From: a bacterium
Lineage (GTDB): Bacteria > Chloroflexota > Dormibacteria > UBA8260 > Bog-877
Reading direction: 5' to 3'
Assembly: GCA_021791345.1 (NCBI GenBank)
Contig: JAJYWT010000156.1
Coordinates: 1 to 7,238 of the forward strand
DNA length: 7,238 bases
Shown here one piece after another: positions 1 through 5,418 of the stretch (position 1 is its first letter; each line of letters begins with the position of its first letter). Under the pieces are notes generated by a model. That model was not told the DNA's origin. It did no database searches and was given only the letters and a program-made list of their open reading frames with translations. The translations under genes and the position numbers were made by a program.

Positions 1-120
1 CACCAGCACGGTGCGCGGGCTGACCCGACGCGCCGGCACCGGCATCCGCCCCTCCTGGAACCAGCGCAGGGCGGTCCGGGGGTGAACACCCTGGGTTCGA
101 GCCCATTCGCTCAGCTTCAT
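1..120 (-). CDS. tnpA: IS607-family serine transposase TnpA, N-terminal part (cut by window edge)
   Basis: The minus strand reads ATG at 120 and stays open to the window edge, giving 40 codons that begin MKLSEWARTQGVHPRTALRW. This matches the MerR-like helix-turn-helix at the N-terminus of IS607-type transposases (known family pattern: KLSEWARxxGVxxRTAxRWFxxGxxPVPA, then a short wing ending in V). The window copy has GV at 11-12, RTALRWF at 15-21, PVPAR at 27-31 and a final VLV. IS607 TnpA is a serine recombinase that cuts and rejoins the element through a circular intermediate, with the DNA-binding domain ahead of the catalytic domain. The catalytic serine domain and any tnpB lie outside the window, so intactness cannot be judged. 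A purine-rich AGGGCAGG lies directly before the ATG. It is divergent from the operon at 512. Family call is firm; activity is unknown. Confidence 0.82.
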   Translation of the reverse strand, partial: MKLSEWARTQGVHPRTALRWFQEGRMPVPARRVSPRTVLV

Positions 121-138
121 CCTGCCCTATGATACACC
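1..138 (-). mobile_element. IS607-like insertion sequence, tnpA-proximal end (right boundary tentative)
   Basis: The transposase start at 120 implies that an element end lies close by, since IS607-type elements have little DNA between their end and tnpA. Just upstream of tnpA is a dyad TACA-CC-TGTA at 133-142 (GG in the centre on the tnpA strand). IS607-family elements are known to recombine at a GG dinucleotide, so the boundary is tentatively placed at the central CC (137-138). The element presence follows from the transposase; the exact boundary is inference and could be some tens of bases further right. Confidence 0.45.
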
Positions 139-158
139 TGTACGACGCCTAGTGTCTT
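129..158 (-). promoter_or_regulatory. Possible tnpA promoter
   Basis: On the minus strand, TATCAT (complement of 129-134, 5 of 6 to TATAAT) is preceded by 18 bp and then AAGACA (complement of 153-158, 4 of 6 to TTGACA). The predicted start of transcription falls a few bases before the tnpA ATG at 120, so the message would be nearly leaderless. The boxes overlap the TACA-CC-TGTA dyad, so a transposase bound there could shut off its own transcription. Inferred from sequence resemblance only. Confidence 0.3.
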
Positions 159-180
159 ATCCGGCTCAGCAGTTCCCAAC

Positions 181-190
181 CCTCTAGAGG
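181..190. repeat. Perfect 10-bp palindrome CCTCTAGAGG
   Basis: CCTCTAGAGG equals its own reverse complement. It lies between the IS end and the operon promoter candidate. With no spacer it is unsuited to a terminator and could be a dimeric protein site, but it may well be chance. Confidence 0.3.
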
Positions 191-305
191 CGCGCAGCCG
201 ATCGCCGAAGGTGTCGCCCGGGGGGTGCTGGAAACCGCTCCAGTAACGGTCCCACTTCGTGATCCCCGGCGAACGTGCAAATGGGTAACAACGCCGTCAG
301 ACGAG

Positions 306-334
306 TTGACAGCACCTCAATTCAATGCCAGACT
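306..334 (+). promoter_or_regulatory. Candidate operon promoter (TTGACA -35)
   Basis: A perfect TTGACA at 306-311 is followed by 17 bp and CAGACT at 329-334, a weak match to TATAAT that keeps the A at position 2 and the final T, as in the loose TANNNT -10 boxes of high-GC bacteria. It lies in an A/T-richer pocket and points at the GT2 gene. Transcription would start near 341, giving a leader of about 170 nt. The -35 is striking; the -10 is weak. Confidence 0.4.
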
Positions 335-335
335 T

Positions 336-383
336 GCGAGCCTGAGCTGGAGAGAGGAGGCCGGCTAGGTGAGCGTGGCTCGC
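336..383 (+). promoter_or_regulatory. Nested hairpin in the operon leader
   Basis: GCGAGCC at 336-342 is perfectly complementary to GGCTCGC at 377-383. Inside it, AGCTGG at 345-350 pairs with CCGGCT at 361-366 (one G-U pair), leaving a 10-nt loop AGAGAGGAGG at 351-360. The loop is the strong Shine-Dalgarno of the short ORF starting at 369, so the fold would present that site. If the promoter at 306-334 is right, the outer left arm lies at or just before the transcript start, so the outer stem may not form fully in the RNA and could instead be a DNA site. Speculative. Confidence 0.3.
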
Positions 384-416
384 CCAGGGTCGCGGGGGGT
401 GCGTATCCCCGATTAG
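369..416 (+). CDS. Possible 15-residue leader peptide (upstream ORF)
   Basis: GTG at 369 opens a 15-codon frame ending in TAG at 414-416, encoding MSVARPGSRGVRIPD. A perfect AGGAGG at 355-360 stands 8 nt before the start, the best ribosome-binding site in the window. It lies in the leader of the GT2 gene, ending 95 nt before that gene's start, and overlaps the right arm of the nested hairpin at 336-383. The peptide is basic and rich in Arg, Gly and Pro, with no run of one amino acid that would suggest classical attenuation. It could be a translated leader peptide or a chance frame behind a purine-rich stretch; I do not recognise it. Confidence 0.3.
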   Translation: MSVARPGSRGVRIPD

Positions 417-496
417 GCGATGGGAAGGGAGGCCCGCGTCGACACCATGCTAATCCGCGCATCCACCGGCACCGTCCCCGCATCCCGGGCCCAAGA

Positions 497-504
497 GGGG
501 AGGT
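497..504 (+). promoter_or_regulatory. Ribosome-binding site deciding the TTG start
   Basis: GGGGAGGT lies 7 nt before TTG 512. The in-frame GTG at 503 overlaps this site and so cannot use it, which favours TTG 512 as the start of the GT2 gene. Confidence 0.6.
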
Positions 505-511
505 GGGCGTC

Positions 512-2035
512 TTGAGAGACGGGCCGATCGAGCTGAGCGTGGTGCTGCCCACCCGCAACGAGGCCGACGCGCTCCCTGAGCTCCACCGCCGGCTGGCGCA
601 GGCGCTCTCTGGACTGGCGGCCGAGGTCCTGATCCTCGACGACAGCACCGATGGGGTCACCCGCCCCGCCCTGAGGCAGATCGCCGCCGCCGATCCCAGC
701 TGGGTGGTGGTGGAGAGGGGCGTGCACGAGCCCCGCGGGCTGGGGGCGGCGGTGTCCAGCGGCCTCAGCCTGGCCCGGGGGGAGGCGATCTGCGTCATGG
801 ACGCGGACCTGCAGCACCCTCCCGAGGTCATCCCCGCGCTCCTCCAGGCGGTGAGGGAGGGCGCGGACCTGGCGGTGGCCTCCCGGTACGCCCCCGGAGG
901 GAGCGCGGCAGGCCTCTCAGGCCGCTTCCGGACGGCCGTCAGCAAGAGTGTTTCCTGGGTGGCCCGGGCGGTCTTCTCCGAGGCGCGCCGCACCACCGAC
1001 CCGCTGAGCGGCTTCTTCTGCGTGCGCCAGCGCAGCATCGCCGGGCTGGAGTTTCGCCCGGTGGGCTTCAAGATCCTCCTCGAGCTCCTGGTGTGCCTGC
1101 CGGGCATTCGGGTGAAGGACGTCCCCTTCGTCTTCGCTCCCCGTTACGCCGGCGAGAGCAAGGCCACTCTCTCCCAGGGGATCCTCTTCGGCAAGCACGT
1201 CATCTCGCTGGTCGTCTACGTGCCGCTGGCGGCGCTCCTGGGCAAGGTGGCGGTGTCAGCGGGCGCGGGAATGGTGGTCTTCGTGTCGGTAGTGGCCCTG
1301 CTCACCGACCTGCCCCTGAGCCCACCCTTTCCCTGGCTGGGGGCGGTGGCCACGAGCCTTTTGGTGAGCGTGGCGGTCTACGGCCTCCTCACCTTCCGCA
1401 GCGCCTTCTGGCGCATCGGCATGGGTGCCCAGCGCCTTCTGTGGGTGGCCGGCCTGATAGCCGTGGCGGGGGGACTGGGTGGCTTCGCCATCCTCACTGC
1501 CAGGGCGCACCTGGCCACCGTGCTACTGGCCATCCTCGCGCTCCTGGCGGCTCAGCTGCTGGGGTCAGTCATGGTCTCTTACCTGCGCCGGCGGGCCCGC
1601 CTCGCGGTCCCGGTGGTGACCCTGGCTGACGAGCTCTCGCTGCAGTCCTTGGCGCGCCGCCTCTCCGCCGACTTTGCCTGGTGGATCGACGCGGCCCGCC
1701 CCGCCGCCGCCCCGCCCCGCGTGGAGCAGCTGGTCACCGCCGAGGTAGTGAGCCACGTGGCTCGCAGCGGGCGGCCGGTGGTGCTCACCGAGCTGCCCTC
1801 CAGCCGGCGCCAGGCCCGGATAAATGTGGGCAGCTACAGCGTGATCCTGATCCCGCAGCTGGCCGGCACCAGAAGGGTGGTGCGGATCGCCGCCGTGGCC
1901 CGGACGGGGCGCAGCCCCTTCTCCGAGCGTGACCTGCACGCCTGTGTTGCCTGGTGCAACCGGCTTGAGGCCAGCGCCGAAGCAGGCCTGGACCAGTCCG
2001 TCCCCAGCGGCGACCGGGCGGTGGAGACGCCTTGA
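512..2035 (+). CDS. GT2 polyprenyl-phosphate mannose synthase-like glycosyltransferase with membrane helices and GAF-like C-terminal domain
   Basis: Likely transfers a sugar, by family mannose or another hexose, from a nucleotide sugar to a polyprenyl phosphate at the inner face of the membrane. Start TTG 512 is chosen because GGAGGT lies 7 nt upstream (499-504) and the GT2 fold begins at once; this gives 507 residues. Domains: GT2 catalytic domain about 7-225, with VVLPTRNEADAL (10-21), the DD pair in LDDSTDG (42-48), the metal-binding DADLQHPPE (97-105), DPLSGFF (163-169), GFKILLELL (185-193) and GESK (214-217), the set typical of DPM1-like enzymes. Hydrophobic helices follow at about 230-265, 275-295, 308-329 and 335-357. 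A soluble tail of about 145 residues contains a stretch resembling the last strands of a GAF domain (about 420-487: VILIPQL, then VRIAAVARTGRSPFSERDL). Its stop overlaps the next start. The GT2 call is firm; the GAF-like tail is tentative. Confidence 0.82.
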   Translation: MRDGPIELSVVLPTRNEADALPELHRRLAQALSGLAAEVLILDDSTDGVTRPALRQIAAADPSWVVVERGVHEPRGLGAAVSSGLSLARGEAICVMDADLQHPPEVIPALLQAVREGADLAVASRYAPGGSAAGLSGRFRTAVSKSVSWVARAVFSEARRTTDPLSGFFCVRQRSIAGLEFRPVGFKILLELLVCLPGIRVKDVPFVFAPRYAGESKATLSQGILFGKHVISLVVYVPLAALLGKVAVSAGAGMVVFVSVVALLTDLPLSPPFPWLGAVATSLLVSVAVYGLLTFRSAFWRIGMGAQRLLWVAGLIAVAGGLGGFAILTARAHLATVLLAILALLAAQLLGSVMVSYLRRRARLAVPVVTLADELSLQSLARRLSADFAWWIDAARPAAAPPRVEQLVTAEVVSHVARSGRPVVLTELPSSRRQARINVGSYSVILIPQLAGTRRVVRIAAVARTGRSPFSERDLHACVAWCNRLEASAEAGLDQSVPSGDRAVETP

Positions 2036-2607
2036 AGGCGGAGGAGCTTCCGCAGGAGCTGACCTGGATCGCCGCCATGGCCCGGCCGCCGGCTCCGGGG
2101 ACGGAGGTCAGGCCTCTTGGGGCATCGACTCGCGCCCGGGCCTCCTACGTGGCTCCGTCCCGGGTGGCGCGCGTCCGCCGTTGGGGTGATGGGAGGCTGG
2201 TTCGCGGGCTGCAGTTCGGCCTAGTCGGTCTGGCCGGGCTGGCGGTCAACCAGGCCATCCTTGCCGGGCTGGTGTCGCTGGCCCACTGGAACTACCTCCT
2301 GGCAGCGGTGATCTCCAGCCAGGGCTCCACCGTCACCACCTTCATAATCAATGAGCTCTGGGTCTTCCGGCAGGCTGCTCTCGACCCCGGCGCCCGAGCC
2401 CTTCCGGTCCGGTTCCTCGTCTTCGACGCGCTCAACACGTCCTCCCTGGCGCTGCGCCTGCCCCTCCTCTTCGGGCTGACCAGCGGCCTGGGCATCAACT
2501 ATCTGGTGAGCAACTTCATCGCCGTCATCGTCTTCCTGTTGCTCCGCTTTGTGGTCGCTGACGGGTGGATCTGGAAGCGCCCGCGGCACTCCGATCCGAC
2601 CGTCTGA
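2032..2607 (+). CDS. GtrA-family membrane protein
   Basis: A 191-residue, four-helix membrane protein of the GtrA family. Members are often found beside polyprenyl-phosphate glycosyltransferases and are thought to help translocate the lipid-linked sugar. Helices lie at about 60-82, 87-109, 126-149 and 156-176. The family signature is present twice: NELWVF at 107-112 after helix 2, and R172 followed by DGWIWK (177-182) after helix 4. The start is TTG 2032, overlapping the stop of the GT2 gene (TTGA), with GTGGAG 5 nt upstream, so translation is probably coupled. This gives an unusually long, Arg/Pro-rich cytoplasmic N-terminus of about 55 residues; ATG 2077 would shorten it by 15 residues but has a poorly spaced ribosome-binding site. 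Pairing with the upstream GT2 fits the common GT2-GtrA arrangement. Substrate unknown. Confidence 0.85.
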   Translation: MKAEELPQELTWIAAMARPPAPGTEVRPLGASTRARASYVAPSRVARVRRWGDGRLVRGLQFGLVGLAGLAVNQAILAGLVSLAHWNYLLAAVISSQGSTVTTFIINELWVFRQAALDPGARALPVRFLVFDALNTSSLALRLPLLFGLTSGLGINYLVSNFIAVIVFLLLRFVVADGWIWKRPRHSDPTV

Positions 2608-2620
2608 ACAGGAGGGTGAT

Positions 2621-3775
2621 GTGACCGACTCTGGAGGAGCCCGCAGGCTCAGCTACGACATCGACGGACTGGCGCGAATCCGCTCCGCGGTCCGGCTCCC
2701 GGAGCTCGAGCTGTTTCGCGTCCCGGAGGTCGATCAGCCCGACTTGGTGATCGAGCGCCGCGCCGTGGTCTCGGGAACGCCGGTTAGCCACCACCTTCCC
2801 ACCTACGTCTACCGGGAGAGGCTGGGAGCGGTCACCGCCAACTTCGACGTCCAGCTGGGGCCTCCGGTCCGGATCCTGGCCACCCCGCTGCTGGCCCACT
2901 CCCCCCACGTCCTCTACACCAACATCGTCGAGCCACTTCTTCGCTTCGTGATCGCCGGGCGGGGGCGGATGCTTCTGCATGCCGGCTGCGTCTCGCTCTT
3001 CGGGCAGGGGATCATGCTGTCCGCCAAAACCGACACCGGGAAGACCGCGACCATCCTCAGACTGCTCCGAGAGTGCCGGGGGACCTTCCTCTCCGACGAC
3101 ATGACCATCATCGGCCCGGACGGGACGGCGAGCCGCTTCCCCAAGCCGCTCACCATCAGCGCCCACACCCTGAAGGCGGTGGCGGCCAGCCCGCTCCCGG
3201 CGCATCGGCGGGCCGCCCTCTCGGTGCAGAGCCGGTTGCACTCCCGGAGCGGGCGATCGGTCGGGAAATGGCTGGGGGAGAGGCCGCTGCCGATCATGGC
3301 GATGAACAGCTTGGTTCAGGCGGTGATCCCACCCCCCAAGTACATGGTCCGGCAGCTGGTCCCGGCGGAGATGGGCCAGACCGTTCAGGTCCGGCGGCTG
3401 TTCCTCATTGAGCGGGGCTCTCCCGCCCTGGCGGCGGGGGTGGGACGTGACGAGGCGGTGGAGCAGCTGCTCAGCAACACCGCCGACGCCTACGAGTTTC
3501 CCCCCTTCAAGACCATGGCCCCCCAACTGATCGTCGGCGGCCTGGACTTCGCGGCGGTCCAGGATGCCGAGCGCCGAGTGCTCACGGAAGCACTCTCGTC
3601 GATCGAGGTGGTACGGCTGCGGGTGGCGGACTTCAGCTGGCCTAGCCTGGTGCGCGCGGCGGTGGCTCCTGGGGATCTCGGTGGTCCGGTGAATGGGCAC
3701 CTTGGCGGGCCCCAGGTAGATGGCTCCCGGGCGCCTTCCAGAAGGCTGCCGGTTCCGGAAGAGGCGCAGCCGTAG
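2621..3775 (+). CDS. HprK-like (HPr kinase/phosphorylase C-terminal fold) P-loop protein
   Basis: A 384-residue cytoplasmic protein resembling the kinase domain of HPr kinase/phosphorylase and the related PEP-carboxykinase-like P-loop fold. Visible features: LLHAGCVSLFG at 118-128 before the P-loop; Walker A ASAKTDTGKT-like motif with A135 to T142 (AKTDTGKT, Ala in place of the usual first Gly); and FLSDDMTII at 156-164, with an Asp pair where HprK has its conserved acidic site. The N-terminal 110 residues and the region after 190 are not recognised; the last 35 or so residues look disordered. Start GTG 2621 is chosen for AGGAGGGTGAT directly upstream. It is 13 nt after the GtrA gene and 14 nt before the GT-C gene. 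HprK-like proteins outside the sugar-uptake system occur in surface-polysaccharide and peptide-modification loci, but their targets are mostly unknown. No HPr or RRE/PqqD-like partner is visible here. Kinase activity is inferred. Confidence 0.68.
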   Translation: MTDSGGARRLSYDIDGLARIRSAVRLPELELFRVPEVDQPDLVIERRAVVSGTPVSHHLPTYVYRERLGAVTANFDVQLGPPVRILATPLLAHSPHVLYTNIVEPLLRFVIAGRGRMLLHAGCVSLFGQGIMLSAKTDTGKTATILRLLRECRGTFLSDDMTIIGPDGTASRFPKPLTISAHTLKAVAASPLPAHRRAALSVQSRLHSRSGRSVGKWLGERPLPIMAMNSLVQAVIPPPKYMVRQLVPAEMGQTVQVRRLFLIERGSPALAAGVGRDEAVEQLLSNTADAYEFPPFKTMAPQLIVGGLDFAAVQDAERRVLTEALSSIEVVRLRVADFSWPSLVRAAVAPGDLGGPVNGHLGGPQVDGSRAPSRRLPVPEEAQP

Positions 3776-3789
3776 GCGCCCTGTCGCCC

Positions 3790-5418
3790 GTGGACGGCCC
3801 TCCGCACACCGAGGCGCAGCGGCGGGGCGGCCCTTGGTCGGGCACCCTGGACCCCTGGCTCGCGGCCACCCTGGTGGCCACGGCGGCAATACTGGTCGGG
3901 GCCACTCTGGTCAGGCTCCACGACCTCAACCAGTACGGGCTGAACTCGGACGAGGCCGTCTACGCCGGCCAGGCGGCCGGACTGGCGGGATTCAAGGCCT
4001 ACAGCCAGCTCTTCGGGATCTTCCGGGCCCACCCCCTCCTGATCCAGCTGATCGTGTCGGTCGTCTACCGCTTCACGGGCGTCACGGGGTCCGGGGCGCG
4101 GGAGGTCTGCGTCGCCTTCGGGGTGCTGCTCGTGCTCATGACCGGGATGCTGGCCTGGACCATCTGGGGCCGCATCTCTGCCCTGGCGGCGATGCTCTTC
4201 GTGGCCTTCTCCCCCTACCCGGTGTCAGTCGCCCGCGAGATGCTCCTGGATGGCCCGGAGGCCTTCTTCGTGGCCACCAGCCTCTTCCTCCTCTGCCTCT
4301 ACATCAAGCGCTCCCAGCCCACCTACCTGTGGGCGGCGGCACTGGCCGCTGGGCTGGCCTTCCTCTCCAAGGAGACGGCCATCCTGCTGATCCCCCCGGT
4401 GCTGCTCTTCCTCATCCTCGCCCCCTATGTCCTGCGCCGCTACCGTGACCTGCTGATCGCGGGGGCCATCTACCTGGTCCTGGTGGTCATCTACCCCCTG
4501 TCGGAGCTCAGCGCCGGCAAGGCCAGCACCGGGGTGGACTACCTCGTCTGGCAGATCCTCCGTCCCGCCAACCACTCGCTCCTCTTCTACGCCGGGATCT
4601 TCCGGACGATGGGCTGGGGGATCGTGGCCCTCGCCGGAGTGGGTACCCTGGCCACCCTCTGGAAGCGCACCTCACCGGAGATCCTGCTCCTGCTCACCAG
4701 CCTGGTCATGGTCGGTCTGCTGGAGATCTGGCCCACCAAGGGCTACGAGTACCTGATCCCGGCCACCGCGCCAATAATGGCTCTGGCAGCCTTCGGCGCC
4801 CGAACCTGCGGAGTCCTGGCCCTCACCGCCGTAAACCGGGTCTGGCAGTCGGCGACGGCGGGACGGGCGGTGGGCATCACGGTGACGGCTCTCGTCGCCC
4901 TGGGGGCGGTCTCCGCCTTCCTCCCGGTCTTCAACCCAGCCCCCACCGCGGCCACCGGACTGGCCGCCCTGGTGGGAACGGACAGCGGCCAGCCGACCCC
5001 GGTCAAGGTGAAGGCGCTGGCCGGATCCGGTGGCCTGGAGGCAGGACGGCCGACCGCACTCTGGGTCCGCCACCACCTGCTGCCGGGGTCGGTCTTCCTC
5101 ACCATCGGGCCCACCTTCGCCAACGTGCTCCAGTTCTACAGCCTGGACCGGGCGCTGGCCCTCAGCGTGAGTCCCAACCCCCTGCATCGCAACCCGGCCT
5201 ACGCTCCCGTCACGAATGCCGACCTCCTGATCCGCAGCGGGGCCGTCCAGTACCTGGTCTATGACGCCTACTCCGCGGAGCGGAGCTCCCACTTCGCCGA
5301 GCGGATCCTGGCCCTGGCCAGGAAGTTCAATGGAATCCTCGTCTACCAGTACGACAAGCCAGGGACTCCCCCGGCGCGCCACGACGCCGAGGTGCTCATC
5401 TACGAGGTGGAGCCATGA
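3790..5418 (+). CDS. ArnT/PMT-type GT-C membrane glycosyltransferase
   Basis: A 542-residue integral membrane enzyme of the dolichyl-phosphate-mannose-protein mannosyltransferase/ArnT class (GT39/GT83-like), which uses a polyprenyl-phosphate sugar outside the membrane. After a short cytoplasmic tail, helix 1 is at about 22-42, followed by the acidic loop motif LNSDEAVYAG (51-60, D54 and E55 being the expected catalytic/metal pair) and AHPLL at 80-84. Further helices span about 105-125, 130-147, 158-172, 178-190, 196-215, 220-238, 268-290, 297-313, 320-346 and 360-380. PTKGYEYLIPATAPIMALAA (315-334) matches the usual late motif of the family. Residues from about 382 form an extracytoplasmic domain with FANVLQFYSLDR and ending in LIYEVEP. 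Start GTG 3790 has no good Shine-Dalgarno, suggesting reinitiation after the HprK-like gene 14 nt upstream. The GT2 enzyme at 512 is the natural source of its donor. Acceptor unknown. Confidence 0.83.
   Translation: MDGPPHTEAQRRGGPWSGTLDPWLAATLVATAAILVGATLVRLHDLNQYGLNSDEAVYAGQAAGLAGFKAYSQLFGIFRAHPLLIQLIVSVVYRFTGVTGSGAREVCVAFGVLLVLMTGMLAWTIWGRISALAAMLFVAFSPYPVSVAREMLLDGPEAFFVATSLFLLCLYIKRSQPTYLWAAALAAGLAFLSKETAILLIPPVLLFLILAPYVLRRYRDLLIAGAIYLVLVVIYPLSELSAGKASTGVDYLVWQILRPANHSLLFYAGIFRTMGWGIVALAGVGTLATLWKRTSPEILLLLTSLVMVGLLEIWPTKGYEYLIPATAPIMALAAFGARTCGVLALTAVNRVWQSATAGRAVGITVTALVALGAVSAFLPVFNPAPTAATGLAALVGTDSGQPTPVKVKALAGSGGLEAGRPTALWVRHHLLPGSVFLTIGPTFANVLQFYSLDRALALSVSPNPLHRNPAYAPVTNADLLIRSGAVQYLVYDAYSAERSSHFAERILALARKFNGILVYQYDKPGTPPARHDAEVLIYEVEP

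Larger units (their letters stand above)
121..511. other. Intergenic region between tnpA and the operon
   Basis: About 390 bp with no convincing long gene. It holds the IS end and possible tnpA promoter (121-160), a perfect 10-bp palindrome CCTCTAGAGG at 181-190, a -35-like TTGACA at 306-311, nested inverted repeats at 336-383, a short ORF with a strong Shine-Dalgarno at 369-416, a small GGGG/CCCC hairpin at 396-410, and the ribosome-binding site of the first operon gene at 497-504. Base composition from about 240 to 335 is visibly more A/T-rich than in the operon. I saw no tRNA, no recognisable riboswitch class and no clear terminator. Confidence 0.6.

Noticed and set aside
395..411. Intrinsic terminator at the GGGG/CCCC hairpin
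   Set aside because: The stem is only four pairs and is not followed by a T tract.
275..511. A 79-residue N-terminal extension of the GT2 protein from ATG 275
   Set aside because: It has no GT2 similarity, spans the TTGACA promoter candidate and the leader hairpin, has no good ribosome-binding site, and the TTG at 512 has a well-placed GGAGGT.
341..511. Known riboswitch (c-di-AMP, c-di-GMP or cobalamin) in the leader
   Set aside because: The G-rich leader and GCTAATCCGCG stretch prompted a check, but the conserved cores of these classes as I know them are not present.
2549..2620. Upstream extension of the HprK-like gene from ATG 2549
   Set aside because: It overlaps the end of the GtrA gene by about 60 bp and lacks a ribosome-binding site, whereas GTG 2621 follows AGGAGGGTGAT directly.
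2525..3889. A 454-codon minus-strand open frame
   Set aside because: It is antisense to the HprK-like gene, which has clear motifs. Its product is rich in Arg, Gly, Pro and Asp with no family resemblance, as expected from high-GC shadow frames.
3720..4448. Plus-strand open frame of 242 codons overlapping the GT-C gene start
   Set aside because: It lies in another frame of the GT-C gene, is full of Pro/Gly/Arg and has no domain resemblance.
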